A stretch of 64,000 nt of DNA from Dactylonectria macrodidyma (GCA_020744425.1 JAGMUV010000028.1:558001-622000); one strand, 5' to 3'. Shown: positions 20,128 through 31,557, counted from the first letter of the stretch. Translations and numbers: made by a program. Notes: generated by a model not told the origin, from the sequence alone.

Positions 20128-22707
20128 CCATGCAATACCCACCTGCCGTACGTGCCCACCTACCGTACAGCAAAAAGAAAATTTCCCCATACAAAATACT
20201 CATTTTCACTTACACGGTGCTTGCCCAAACTTGAAGCTATTGGCATGGGATAATTTCTGCTTTATTGAGAATTTCATGGCGTTTGATATTATTGCATTAA
20301 TTTTTCGATCACATTTGCGGTATGGTCGCGTGGCACTAATGTAAAATTTCTGCAGATGCCTCCCCCATGAACCCGATTCAGATTGAGCAAGGATCAAGAC
20401 GCTGCTGCAGTACGACTCTGGGCGGGTTTCATGCTTTAAATCGGCCATACACAATGAACTGGAGCCGACATTCTAGAATTGGCAATTCCAATGGATCTTT
20501 TGTAGCTATCACTACGTCATAACAACCTTGAAACAATAACAACATCCCGATGCATGGAGAAACCACCGTATGCCCAGGCGATAGTAATACCGCCAGCTAT
20601 CTTCACATAAAATCGCTCAAGCTAAGGGCCATAAAGGAAGCCTCTACATTGTCTACCTTCCTAAGACAGCAGTTAGAATTGTCTTACCAGGCAAGGGACC
20701 CGTATTACCTAAGGCATCAGGCTTAAGAAGAAGAAATGCTTCACGAGCTTGGCTTTATTGCCACCGAGCGGCTAATCAAATGGGCCAAGATGACGAGGAC
20801 TAATTGGTTGTGATGATTGTCCGTAGAACCAAAAATGATCTGCTCTCCAATAGCGACGCGTCCTTGAGAGGAGACGTGTCCCCTCCCCTTCTTTGCAACT
20901 GGCCGTGGTTTTGGGTGGTCCTGCGGTCCGGAGTCGAGCTGAAGCGGCGAATAGTTTTCAAGGCCGAGATCATCGAGTAGATGAAAGGAAGACATGGTGG
21001 GGGTTTCGGAGAGCGGAGGATGCTCGTTGCTTGATGGTGAGATTGGAGTTGGGCCATCTGCCTTGGATGTGGATTGACTCGTTTGGTCCTTAGAGAGTCG
21101 CCTCGCCGAAGCTTTATCGAAGCTTTATCTACGCCAGCCTTCCATAATTGCCTTGAAAATGCCTCAGTTATCTTATACAGAGCATGGAGTTATAGAGGCT
21201 ATACTGGATGTCACAGATAACGGCCCCTCACAGCACCAGGCCGCCCAGAGTCGTGGCATCCCTCAGACGACTCTTTCAGACCGATTATGAGGTCTACCGT
21301 CTAAGTCTGAGGTCACCCAGCCTACTCAGCTGTATATCCAAGACCCAGGAGGCCAGATTAGTCACCTGAATACTTCGACAAGCAGCCTTGGGCGATGTTC
21401 CTTCTCAAAGTCAAGTTCGCGCCACCGTCGCTGCCCTCTTTCAGCCAACAAAGGCCGGGAAAGGGCTACCAGTGTACACTGGATAGGCTGGTTCATGAAA
21501 CTTCACCCAGCCCATTAAGATGAAGATAGGGAAACCCCCGGAGGCCTCGAGATTCACTTCTTTTACACCAATGGCCGTCAATTGGTAGTTTGATATCCGG
21601 GAGAGCGAGTATGGCTGGATTAAGTCGGGGACCACAGTTAATGTTGATGAGGGCGGTATCATGGGGGCATTTGGTGAGTAATTGACGTTTTTGATGCTAT
21701 AGTTAATTAATTCATTTGAATTTAGGCTTGTATTCTCTAGTTATTGGGAGTAGCGACTGCAAGAAGAGGGCGTCTATCAGAGGCCCTCAGTCCCGTGCTT
21801 GGACTAACTTTATCGAAGCTGTCACTGCAAAAGACCGCCTTCTGAAACAAGGGATCATTTTTAAAGGCAAAAGAGCTTCAGCAGCAGTGGTGTATCAAGA
21901 AGTTCGAGAAGATAGCCGACTGGCAGTATGTCATTTCTAACAACAGCTAGACAGACAACCATATGGCAGTTGAGTGGCTCCAACAGATCTATCTACCTTC
22001 AACCCAGCCAGAAGATGAGTCTGGCGCCAGCCTTATTATACTGGACGGCCACAGAAGTCATGTATGCGCAAGTACCTAGCTGGTCGGAATCATGAATGTC
22101 GCTTATCCAAAAACCAGGAGAAATGGATGGCTACCTGCTTTTTGAACAATATATATCTTTGTTTCCTGCCTTCTCGTTGCTCTCATGGTCTCCAAACGCT
22201 GGATAATGGCTCTCTCAAGGCCTTCAAGATTATTTGAAGTCCAGGAATCCCAAACAGCCTCGCTGAGTGCAAGGATAGCCAGTTTGGAGGAGGAAGTTGG
22301 CCAGTTGAGAATGGGCAAGAGAAAGGCTATGCCTGATCCCAACAAGAAGTTCATAACACTAGCCGAGGCTCTAGCGGCTTATGAAACTATTTCAGAGCCA
22401 ATTCAGGCAACCGAAGAGACAGGGACTGTTGAGGATGTGATTAAGATGGGGGGGGGCAGCAGGAAGATGGGAGTTCAAATTCGGAGGCGGAATTGTTACC
22501 CGTCGTACACAGCCCCACAGGTCGTGAAGTTAAAAGACCAAGAAAATATGAAAATTCATTCAATTTTAAACTGAATTCTGGAAATTCCTTTATTTTATTA
22601 TTTTTGCTGATTTTTCCCCATGGGGTTGAAAAATTGCATTTTGTATGGGGATTATTTTTTTTTGCTGTACGGTAGGTGGGTACGTACGGCAGGTGGGTAC
22701 TGCATGG
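20128..22707 (+). mobile_element. Pogo/Fot1-type DNA transposon inserted in LINE ORF2 (2580 bp)
   Basis: Both ends start CCATGCARTACCCACCTGCC in inverted orientation and stay similar for over 60 bp. A TA duplication flanks them (20126-20127 and 22708-22709), the mark of Tc1/mariner-pogo transposons. Each terminus holds a doublet of a 17-bp unit (ACCCACCTGCCGTACG / GCCCACCTACCGTACA). The internal transposase is decayed. The insertion splits the LINE exactly, so it is younger than the LINE. Confidence 0.85.
21159..22430 (+). pseudogene. Decayed pogo/Fot1-type transposase
   Basis: The ATG at 21159 begins MPQLSYTEHGVIEAILDVTD and GIPQTTLSDRL, the CENP-B-like helix-turn-helix start of fungal pogo transposases. 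Several stops follow. Further on, VNVDEGG(I)MGAFG spans a 49-nt GTGAGT...TTTAG intron (about 21676-21724), then AWTNFIEAVTA, KGK and LIILDGHRSH, which are DDE_1 landmarks, then a Leu-rich C-terminus (ASLEEEVGQLR). Multiple stops and frame changes show it is inactive. Confidence 0.7.
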
Positions 22708-22909
22708 TATATCGTATCCGCTTCTATCGGCAAGGGCTAGCGCACAGTCGTGCGATGCTGAGTCCTTGCCAACGTTAGCTTGGAAGATACGTAATGGTCT
22801 TTTGTCAGTGGTCTGCTGCGAAGGTCGTCTTATCATTTAGGAGTCTCGAGGGCTTGTCGTCTGCGCTTATTCGGGGAGGGCGGGGGCGTTCCTTCCGTAG
22901 GTCGTAGGG

Positions 22910-24586
22910 TCAGGGCCTCACAAGGCGACGAGAGCCGGGCCCCGGCCTCGGGGCCGGAGACGACCCGGCTGCGGCTGCGGCTAGCTCCGGGTGGAGCTGA
23001 CGGAACAGCCTCTCGCCGATTTCCCGGATCCCTCTCTTTTCCAGCTGTGTTAGTCGCTTCAGGACGCCGTTTTGTCGTCGGGGTCGGGCAGGGCATTTCC
23101 TATCGTCAGAGGCATGAGGGCCTCGGCAATTGAGGCATTGGGTCTCGTATTCGCAAGGCATCCCCTCGTGGGGGGTCCTTCCGCAGCTAACACAGCGGGC
23201 AGTGCGGTCGCAGCTGTGTCGCGAGTGGTAGTCCCAGCAGAGGTTACACTGGTTAGGTCTAGCGGTCTTCCGGATCAGTCTCGCTAGCCGACTCGTCCCA
23301 AAGAGACGGAAGGCGTGCTTCAGCTGCTCAAGGAAGGAAATGAGCAATGTCTTCGTCGGTTGAGTGGGGTCACCGTGACGGGAGGGGCGGCATCTAACAG
23401 CCCGTAGGCCTGTCTGAGCCTCCACTTCGTCTTTAAGGGCAGCCTCGTAATCCACAGTCTTTCCTAGCAGGTCCGTTAGGGACCGAGGGCATTCAGAGAC
23501 CACGTAGGTGATCCATTTCGTTGCGAGCTCAACAGCGTCGGCCACTAGGGCCGGCGCCCAGCAGGCTTCTCCGTTGATGATCTTGTTGTGGATGTCGAGG
23601 TTCGCTGGGCGGATAGCCCAGCCGGTCTTGGTCCTGAATGCTTGCGGAATAGCGTCAAGCTTGATGCCTAGCTTGTCAGCTAAGTGGGTTCGTATAGCAA
23701 AGGCTTGCTTTTCCCAGGCAGGGGATTTCTCGTGGAGCCGTACGAAGACCCTGGTATCATCATAGGCAATAGCAGGGTTTTCTTGCTGTTGTTGTTCCTG
23801 GGGTTGTCGGGCCTGGCGGGGCTTAAGGGGTCGTCGTTGGGGGTCAGGACCGGTCCCACGGGCAGTTTGGGAATCGTTGTCGCGCGGCGCGGCGAGGCGC
23901 ACCGGGAGGTCGGCTGCGAGGGCAGAGGCGTACGATCGGATGGGTAATGAAGCTGCTGGCGGTTGCAGTTGCAGTTGCGGTTGCGGCTGCAGTTGCGGCT
24001 GGCTGTCGCCATTCAGGGCACTTGCCCAATGGCTGAGGAAGCTCTACGACATCTGCTGGGCAAAGCGAAACATACGTCCCGTCGGGAACTGCTTCGCTGT
24101 CTCGTCAAAGGCTGCGCAGAAGGTCCGGAAGACCGTCATTTTGTCGTCTAGAATGGCTTGACTTTCGGCTGCGACTCCGGCTGCAGCTGCAGAGAGGTTA
24201 ATGGCGATAGCGGGCTCCGAGGCCTTGCTGTATTCAAAGACATCGCTGCTAGGAGGGCTGTGAGGGCCGGGCTGTAGGCTGATCTGGGGGACGGGCTGAG
24301 GGCTAGGTTGAGCTGGAAGGTCTGCAAGAAGGTCTGCGAGAGGGTCTTCTAGGAAGGCTGCTGGTTCGGATGCATCCTGCATGCTGATTTCGACGACGGT
24401 CTCTTCTCCCAAGAGAACCGGGCCTGGCGCGGGCGTTGGAGTGCTAATGGCCTCTCCGTGGATGGGACCTTCGGAGATGTCATATTCGCTACCCTGGATG
24501 AGAGCAGCCCTCGCGTTCTGAGGGAGGTGCAGAGGGGTTCGAAGCCCTAGATCAAAGGGGATGGGGGCGATTGGCACAGAGGCCAT
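22910..24586 (-). pseudogene. LINE ORF1 (gag-like, zinc knuckles) with one in-frame stop
   Basis: One frame runs 559 codons from ATG 24586 to the stop at 22910, broken only by a TAG at 24046-24044. The first third is Pro/acidic-rich. The middle resembles Tad1 ORF1 (AWEKQAFAIRTHLADKLG, GWAIRPAN). The C-terminal part has CNLCWDYHSRHSC, CVSCGRTPHEGMPC and CLNCRGPHASDDRKCPAR, the zinc-knuckle series of LINE ORF1 proteins. It is an RNA-binding chaperone in the family. The TAG could come from CAG by C-to-T change. Confidence 0.7.
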
Positions 24587-24667
24587 CGCAAAGGTTGGTG
24601 GATCGGGTGGGTGTTAACAGATTGGGTGTGTGGGCGGCCAAATCCCTAACATTAGCAGCTAAGGAAG

Positions 24668-25872
24668 TTAGATGTAGGAGGGAAGTTGTATGTGTCAAAT
24701 GGACTACTCAAGAAGAGCCCAATTCTCGCTGATTGCCACAACAGACAGGGCAATCACCTCAATGATGTGTCTTTGGACGTGGGCCACGTCATGGTTCACT
24801 TTCTCTACACAGGCACATATCGGTTTTTCAAGCCGGGAGAACAATCTCGGGACAAGCAGACCGCAGAGTTTGGAACAAGTCTTCAAGTTTTTTCCGCGGC
24901 CCGGGTCTATCACCTGCCTCATCTCCGTGATCTGGCAGCTAGGGAAGTCCAGAGACTTGGAGATAGCCTCAGCCTACCTTGCATGATGGATGTCCTACAC
25001 AACGTGCATCCCAACCTCTGCGACGAAGATAAGTGGTTGCAGACATACGTCGCTTCTCGAACTCGGGCCGTGCTTGACGCTTTAGACAGATCTAGGGCAG
25101 ATGCTCTTCTGCTTGAGATTGGGTGCGCTACGACTATTAACAAGGCGCTACTGAAGGCGGTTGTTAAGAGGGAGCTGGAGGAGAGAGAGGCACTTGCAGA
25201 GGATGAGGACAAGCCAACAGAAGAGGACAAGCCAGCAGAAGAGGAGTATTATAAAGTGGCAGAAAAAGACCTCTTCTCAGATGCGGAGCCATCTGCGGAA
25301 CGAGCTGTGGAGGGTCCTCTAGTCGATGACTGCCTAAGTTCATGGCATCAACTACTCCCCGTACTCGACTAATGTTAATTGGTCCTCTGTGCGGGTCTCC
25401 GACTTTTCAAAGGTTCGTTATCATGTGTCGGAAAATTCAGACCCAGGTCAGGATCCCGCGTCAGCGGAATTAGGTGAGTGGATCAATCTATCTTGGGCAT
25501 GACTCAAATTTGCTGAATGTACGAGCAGAGCCTCCAGCTACGTTGTCCAAGAAGGGCAAGAAGGCAATAAATAGAGAACAATTACCTCCTGCACCCGCAC
25601 CCCCGCCTCCTGCCGAGAAGGAAGAGGAGGAAGATGAAATGAACGTAGAGGACGAGAAAAATCCTGCCAAGGATCCCATCGTGGAAGTTGAGCAAGAGCA
25701 AGCAACCCCTACTGAAGCGCCTGATGAAAACTCGCATGGGTCTGTCGTGTTCGGTCTAGTGGAGCGCAGGCATCTGATGAAACACATGAAATCCGGCGAG
25801 TGGAAGGAATGCGGAAATTGTGCAGAGTATCTAGGCCAACTCTCCTACGAGCTAAAACATGTGGAGAAGTAG
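24668..25872 (+). pseudogene. BTB/POZ-domain protein, 5'-truncated next to the LINE
   Basis: The frame starts within a BTB fold (LDVGGKLYVSNGLLKKSPIL, then HVMVHFLYTGTYRF, ARVYHLPHLRDLAAREVQRL). It continues to about 25370 with an acidic tail (EDKPTEEDKPAEEEYYK). More sequence in other frames follows: STNVNWSSVRVSDFSKVRYH at about 25371-25470, a GTGAGT intron near 25474, then 25530-25872 with a Pro-rich part and a C-terminal ECGNCAEYLGQL motif. The start codon is missing, being cut at the LINE 5' end, so expression is doubtful. In the family BTB domains mediate protein pairing; the partner is unknown. Confidence 0.55.
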
Positions 25873-27138
25873 AGCCTTCTATGTCGCCTAGATGAGGAGA
25901 GGACTTAGGAGGAAATGTCAGGCGTACCTTGTCGACATACCGAAAATGGGTGATCGCTTTTTACATGCTACCTACTACACAATTAGCTCCAGCTGCAAAA
26001 TCGGATGGCTGTAGTCGTATAGGCCGTCGGCCCGTCTGTGCGATAACTTCGTCTTCGATTCTGGGTTTTATACCTACAAACAATGTCTTCTCCTATTCCA
26101 GGCGACAGCCCCTCTCTATATGAGCGTCCTGAGGGGGGGCAAATACACCTGAAAGACACGACTCTCGAAAAGCCCAATGCTAGTTTTCCGACGAACACTC
26201 CCACCGATCCAAATCCAGTCGTTCCTAGCGATGGAGATAGTCCAGGTTGGCTCTCTACTAGGGATTTACGAGAAAGCTTCTAACTGAAAGTGCAGGCCAT
26301 GTCGTGAGTGATCGGGGCCGTCACTGTCACCATCAGTTTTCTAGGAAGGAAGATTGTAGCGAGAAAGCATGGGGCCTGAGTTTTTCCCATACGGTGAAGA
26401 CCCTGGGACTCCAATTGAAATGAACAGTCCCACACGCTATGATGCTTTCGCTTCAGGCCCCTAATCCAAGCCCCTTCAAGAGCCTAGTCATGGCACCGGC
26501 CCAAATCAGAAACCTCGGGGAAGGCGCAATGCGAGCCAACTCAACCTGCCGGGGAACCTCAAAGTTCAGGAAAGATCCAAAAGAAGAAGTCAGAGAGGCC
26601 GCAAACACATGGCAAAAGCCCAAGAACTACGTCGGGGCGGCCAATTCCACCAGGGATGCAGAGGGGGCTCGAGGTCTTCCGGGAACAACTAAAACTTCTG
26701 GAAGAGCAGAACCAGAGGCGGTTAGCAAGGACAGGCGAGATTATTGGTCTCTTGTCGTTGGTAGTGCTGACCTTGACCATGATAGCGGTCTGATAAAAAC
26801 CTCTTTTTGCTAGTCAATCCACCCCCCTACCGGAGGTCAGGGGATGGTCGATTTTGAGACCCCCCAAGTAGGCGCTGAGGGACTGTTGAAAGGGAGGGAT
26901 GGGCGAGCTCCTGATTCGAAGAAAGCCATGCCAAAAATGCGACGTGCGGTTTCTTGAAGGGACGTTAGCTAACTCAGATGCTTGTTCTCCAAGCCTCAAA
27001 ACGCCTCCTGACTAAATTTACCGCGTATGGACTAGCGGCTGTCTGACTGGGAAGAGGCTGAGGAGCTGAGTCGGACATGACTTCTCTTCTGTTCAAACAT
27101 CACTACCAACGACGAAATCTTCTTTGAAATAGTTCAGA
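25873..27138. other. Intergenic with fragmentary frames
   Basis: A 66-aa ATG frame (26083-26283, MSSPIPGDSPSLYERPEGGQ...) and a plus-strand frame ending at 26811 with LEEQNQRRLARTGEIIGLLS followed by a hydrophobic tail could be exons of one small tail-anchored protein gene. I cannot find splice sites that join them cleanly, so I do not call a gene. Confidence 0.3.
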
Positions 27139-29670
27139 ATGGATCATACTCCAGGCCACGTTGGAAGCCTACCCTCGGACGCCAAGGCAGGCCAAAAATT
27201 GTACAAGACAGCCTTGGATCAGTTCGTGCTTCGTCGCACAATTACCATTTACGGCTCGGCTTGGGCGGTTGCCAGAATCAGCAAGCTCGTCTTTGGCCTC
27301 AAAGAAGACACTGCGGTGCGGAGATACTTGATACTTCTGGTTATCTTCAAGTACACAACGGTTCGGTGGCTTCCATACCTCTGGCTCTCAGGAGGCCCAA
27401 ATCCTGTGCAAATCGCGAGCTGGGAGACCGTTTGTGCCGACTTGAGATATTTATGGTTGGAATCCCAGTCGGTATGGCTACTTGAGTTCTTACATTGGAT
27501 TTTGTTCAGCTTTGGCGAAGCATGGAGGGCTTTGGTTTCAACCGTTCTCATGGGGGTCACGCTCTTCGTGGCTTCTGCGGTTATATTTACGCTCACACCA
27601 GCTGGACACCGGGAGACTGCAGTTGCTTCCTACCATGAACTCAACACTTGGCTTCTCGCCCACAGGGAGATGTGTATAGTGTGGGTTGACTCACAGGTTC
27701 GGTCGTGGGTCTCCCGGGCGCAGGATCAAGCAGGAATGGACTCTCTGGACTCTCTGGACGATATCCCAGTCCCGCACAAACGCCTTGAACCTGGGCGATA
27801 CATCAGACTTCTCCGGCTTCACAGGAAGCTACCTTTCCAGCCTGTCCGCGGCACATTAGAGCATGTTCCTCTCGACGAGGCGCCTTCTTTTGTTGCCATA
27901 TCCTACACGTGGGGGTACACGGACCCCCCCTACTACGTGATCCTCGATAAGGTGAAATACTGTGTTACTGGAAATGCACACAGAGCGTTGTGCTCCCTGA
28001 GCTCGATGTGGAGATCGAGGCTACTCTGGATTGACTCTATCTGCATCGATCAGACGAACTTGGAGGAGCGAGGCGAACAGGTGGAACTCATGCGGGACAT
28101 CTACGAGAGAGCAAAACAGACCATCGTGTGTTTGGGCGCCGCTCGGGATGCTCACCTCGCCATTCAGCTATTGATTGAGCTGAGCGTCGCAACCCAGTTG
28201 CATTCTATCCACCAGGTTCTGGCGTCATACAAAGAAGAATCGAGCTCCCCACGTTTCCTCGCTCTGAATAAACTCGTTCGAAACCGCTGGTTTGACAGGG
28301 TTTGGATCGTTCAAGAGGTTGCCATGTCGTCCAACATCCAGGTGTATTACGGAAACCAGAGTCTCGGTTGGGAGACGCTTCTCGGTCTTCTCTTGCCGGA
28401 TCTGGGTGGCGCAGTGTTTTCCCCGGCAATGCTCTGCCAACACATCTTTCCTCACCATGGAGCCAACGGAGTGGCCCGGGACGTGATGGAGCCCCATCAC
28501 ATATTCCTGTTAAATGCGCAACGGCAGATGGTGAAACACGGAAAGAAGCCGCCGCTTTTTCACCTCCTTTACATGACGCTGTCATTTGAAGCAACGGAAA
28601 AGAAAGACCAAATATTCGCATTGCAAGGGATTAGCGAAGAGGGTTTCAGCCGTGGAAAAGCTGATTATTCGGAGGCAACGTCTGCCCGTGATGTGTTTGT
28701 GAACACAGCCCGAGACATCCTCTGCTCAGAGCTAGATCACAGGTTATCCCTGCTTTCTGTCGCTGGGGTGGGGTTCGGGAGAGCAACGACGGACCTCCCT
28801 TCGTGGGTTCCCGAATGGGGTGGCGGTGCACCAACAACCTCGTCATTCACCAACCCATTCATTTCGCGTGAAATGTCCTTGTACGACTACCAAGCACATG
28901 GCAAGACCAGCCCAGATGTTTCCTTCGGTGTGGATCCAGACATTCTCATCCTCGGCGGGCTCTACGCCGACAGGATCGCCGTGATAGGGAAAGCGTCTCC
29001 GATCCAGCTACACAACACCTCGGTGACGGATCCTTCAACCCACAACGAGCATCTCAACCGCATGGCCCAATGGACTGAAGAAGCTTGGCTCCTTGCCCAG
29101 CTCCATGCGCTCCCTGAAGACGGGACGGGACAGCCTTTGCTCGAGGCATTCTGGCGCACTTGCATGGGCGATCGGTTGATCGGGCCCTCGGGCGTTTGTC
29201 GACCTGCTCCTGCAGACTGCCACAGCTACTTTAGCGCTGCGCTCAAGATGCGGTCGAACCTCGTCCACTGGGTCAAATCTAATGAGGCAGCACCTGGTTC
29301 GTTTGAGTATTACTACCACACCCGTGCGCTGGATCGGGCGTTTGGGAGTAGGGAGGAGGCGGTGGAATGCAACCGTTTAGCGCAGGAGTTTGAGGGACCC
29401 ATGGGTATCCATATCGTGAGGCGGAGGTTCTGTGTCACCGAGGGAGGGTACATTGGTGTGGTCCCACCGGAATCACAGGTTGGGGACTATGTTTGTATTG
29501 TTTACGGGGCGCAGACGCCCTTTGTTCTGAGATTGTTTGACGAGGATGAAATGGTCAATGGCCAGATGGGGGATATTCACGAACTCGTTGGGGATTGTTA
29601 TTTCCACGGCATGATGAATGGAGAAATGGTGGCTGGTGATGTGGAGGACCAACACTTTGCGATTCGATAG
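27139..29670 (+). CDS. HET-domain (heterokaryon incompatibility) protein, intact
   Basis: A single exon of 843 aa from ATG 27139. Residues 1-215 are a hydrophobic N-terminal extension with likely membrane segments near 63-83, 115-130 and 133-152. The HET domain starts about 240 with FVAISYTWGY (251-260), LLWIDSICIDQTNLEERGEQ (295-314), MRDIYERAKQTIVCLG and RWFDRVWIVQEV. The C-terminal 350 residues end with a conserved strand region (RRFCVTEGGYIGVVPPESQ). HET proteins trigger cell death after fusion with a genetically different strain. The intact frame among dead neighbours suggests it is kept by selection or is recent. The membrane-like N-terminus is unusual. Confidence 0.85.
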   Translation: MDHTPGHVGSLPSDAKAGQKLYKTALDQFVLRRTITIYGSAWAVARISKLVFGLKEDTAVRRYLILLVIFKYTTVRWLPYLWLSGGPNPVQIASWETVCADLRYLWLESQSVWLLEFLHWILFSFGEAWRALVSTVLMGVTLFVASAVIFTLTPAGHRETAVASYHELNTWLLAHREMCIVWVDSQVRSWVSRAQDQAGMDSLDSLDDIPVPHKRLEPGRYIRLLRLHRKLPFQPVRGTLEHVPLDEAPSFVAISYTWGYTDPPYYVILDKVKYCVTGNAHRALCSLSSMWRSRLLWIDSICIDQTNLEERGEQVELMRDIYERAKQTIVCLGAARDAHLAIQLLIELSVATQLHSIHQVLASYKEESSSPRFLALNKLVRNRWFDRVWIVQEVAMSSNIQVYYGNQSLGWETLLGLLLPDLGGAVFSPAMLCQHIFPHHGANGVARDVMEPHHIFLLNAQRQMVKHGKKPPLFHLLYMTLSFEATEKKDQIFALQGISEEGFSRGKADYSEATSARDVFVNTARDILCSELDHRLSLLSVAGVGFGRATTDLPSWVPEWGGGAPTTSSFTNPFISREMSLYDYQAHGKTSPDVSFGVDPDILILGGLYADRIAVIGKASPIQLHNTSVTDPSTHNEHLNRMAQWTEEAWLLAQLHALPEDGTGQPLLEAFWRTCMGDRLIGPSGVCRPAPADCHSYFSAALKMRSNLVHWVKSNEAAPGSFEYYYHTRALDRAFGSREEAVECNRLAQEFEGPMGIHIVRRRFCVTEGGYIGVVPPESQVGDYVCIVYGAQTPFVLRLFDEDEMVNGQMGDIHELVGDCYFHGMMNGEMVAGDVEDQHFAIR

Positions 29671-30470
29671 TGCTGAGTACCTAACATCAAATCTAATGCA
29701 AGCCATGGCCGGCATCAGTTTGCGCGCGCAGACCCATGCGTCGCGGACCGGTGCACGTCTCTGATGATTGGAGACATTTAGAACAGTGAATATGCTCTCC
29801 TCGACAATTTTGGGGCCGCACGCGAGAGAAGAGTATGAGGCAATGCGGTGCAGACATATGTATCCACTCCCGTCTGCTCTGCTTCACTTTTTGCTCTGCT
29901 CCACATTATGTCCTTGGATATGGTCCTATGCCTTGCGCAGGAACAGGCCCTACGGAACGATTCGGCCTGTATCCTCGGCAATTACACTTAGATCACATGT
30001 CATGATCCTGCTGACTAGGGTCACGAATGATAATCCCGCAGGCTGTTGGAGTTGTCCCAGGACCGTCGCTGTCCCAGGTGAACACGCCTTCAATGATTAG
30101 AACGTAGGCTCAAGCACGGCTGTTAGGAGGACAGCGAAGAAGCATTGCTCTTAGACCGATATGTGATAGAGTCCGCTTGGATTGCATTAAAATTTTGCAA
30201 TGCTCTCGCCCAGCCAGCTAAACCTCTCCATCATCTAAGGAGCCACCAAGCCTTATGACCAACCGACGACAAACCTCAGCTCGAACTTGCTGATACGTCA
30301 TTTGCCAAAAAGTGGGGCGGTATACGACCTGGTCGTGAGGGATGTGTTCCATTACTCTGCCGGAAAATTTGAGCGCTTTGTAGAATGGTGTTTCAAAGGC
30401 ACGAGCTACTAAATCTTCCTTTCCTGCCCCGATATATAAAACTTTGCATATCCTACCTAACTAACAACCT
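29671..30470. other. Intergenic with two dispersed repeat fragments
   Basis: 29806-29850 (ATTTTGGGGCCGCA..., GAAGAGTATGAGGCAA) recurs inverted at 57801-57845. 29863-29909 (CCGTCTGCTCTG, ACTTTTTGCTCTGCTCCACATTAT) recurs in direct orientation at 58133-58179. No gene is seen. Confidence 0.6.
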
Positions 30471-30499
30471 TCAACCGCTTTCCTTTTTTCTTCGAGTTT

Positions 30500-31557
30500 T
30501 GGAATTGTTCATATCATACTTTGCAGACGGTCTTTACTCGTCCAAGGACATTGAGGCTGCCCTGAAGCAGGTATTTGACCCGGAAAGAAGTATACTAGAT
30601 GTTTTGCATGCCGCATTAACCGGTACTCGAGTGGGTTTGCCCGTCGCCACTGTCAGTAAGAAGCCTGCCTGCCGTATCTTTACAAACTATAATGGTGTTA
30701 GAGAACGGCCACAAGGTGAAGGTATGTACAAAAGCTCTCTAAGATTCATTTGGCGCTAATAAATCGATTAGATAATGTAATAAAACTAAGGGCCAGATCA
30801 GGAAGAGTGGCGATATGGGAAATGTTAGTAAAGTCCAGTCTCAGTCCATAAGTAGAACATCAAAACTAAAATTTGACAGCGCCATGGCCATATGTGCAGC
30901 ACCTGGGTACATCTTTCACTCGTTTGTTCATTCTCTACTCATTAGAGCTAATACTTGCGCAGTCTCTTCCCTCCAAAACACATCCATGGCGTAGGCACTT
31001 TCCAGGATGCAGGCCCACTAGAAAACGACCCCCTAGTCTCAGCTCTCTCCGAAGTAGCTGCGTTGTACCCTTTCATTGAAGAGCCTGACTTCGTTGTCTC
31101 TCTAGGTAGCGGAGAGCCGGCACCGGACAATCCTCTCTCTACAGACGACAATCGCAATTTGTGGAGGAATGGAGCGTTTCCAAGACTTTGTCGTCTATTT
31201 TAGGAGAAGATGAGGGACCGTAAGACAAGACAGATATTCCAAGGTCATCCTAGATATCACCGTCTCAATATCCAATTCGATGGCGAGGAGCCAAGGCTTG
31301 ATGACACGCAGGCGATGTCAGAAGTAAAGTCTAAGGCTCAGAATTCGCATTCACTTTCTAAAATTATTGATAATATTGCTCAAAATCTTATAGCATCCCT
31401 ATTCTACTTTGAACTAGATCTGATTTTGAAAAGATTTGGCCATAACTATATTGGTTCTGGTCGAATTCTATGCTTTATAGGCTACAGCGATCCATCTTTT
31501 CAGGCTCTATTCGATAAGCTTCGGCTTTACTCAGCCCAATTTCTATTAAATGGATAA
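30500..31557 (+). pseudogene. Patatin-like phospholipase remnant
   Basis: Pieces match fungal patatin-like phospholipases: ADGLYSSKDIEAALKQVF and GTRVGLPVATVSKKP (30520-30690), then FPPKHIHGVGTFQDAG (the catalytic Asp loop), NDPLVSALSEVAALYPF and PDFVVSLGSGEP (30960-31115), then GHPRYHRLNIQFDGEEPRL. An in-frame TAG at 31201-31203 interrupts the last exon. The N-terminal oxyanion loop and the GxSxG serine are absent. Intron-like breaks lie at about 30723-30770 and before 30961. This is a dead, 5'-truncated gene. Confidence 0.7.

Larger units (their letters stand above)
19565..22836 (-). pseudogene. LINE ORF2 endonuclease part, interrupted by a pogo element
   Basis: The start segment 22836-22708 reads KRPLRIFQANVGKDSASHDC...RSGYDI, the first strand of the apurinic endonuclease domain. 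After the 2.6-kb insertion, 20127-19565 continues with MIQEPWTSTRN, RPRVMTYVSLRSK and SFLNIYRQPGTLETLDFLD. Removing the insertion and one TA restores the frame as GAT ATA ATA ATG ATC CAA. The frame stops at 19565, while related sequence in another frame (APWWTKDCAKSHAQYRAAKR) continues to about 19250. Confidence 0.7.
19218..24665 (-). mobile_element. Tad1-type LINE, minus strand, split by a pogo element and lacking its 3' part
   Basis: The 5' end lies near 24665. ORF1 (24586-22910) precedes ORF2, which starts at ATG 22836 with the endonuclease domain. ORF2 is interrupted at 22707 by the pogo element, resumes at 20127, and fades at about 19218 before any reverse transcriptase. The 3' end is therefore missing, which is the reverse of the usual 5' truncation of LINEs and points to a later deletion or recombination. 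Confidence 0.7.

Noticed and set aside
22903..23290. Plus-strand frames over LINE ORF1
   Set aside because: They are antisense to zinc knuckles and GC-rich codons of the LINE.
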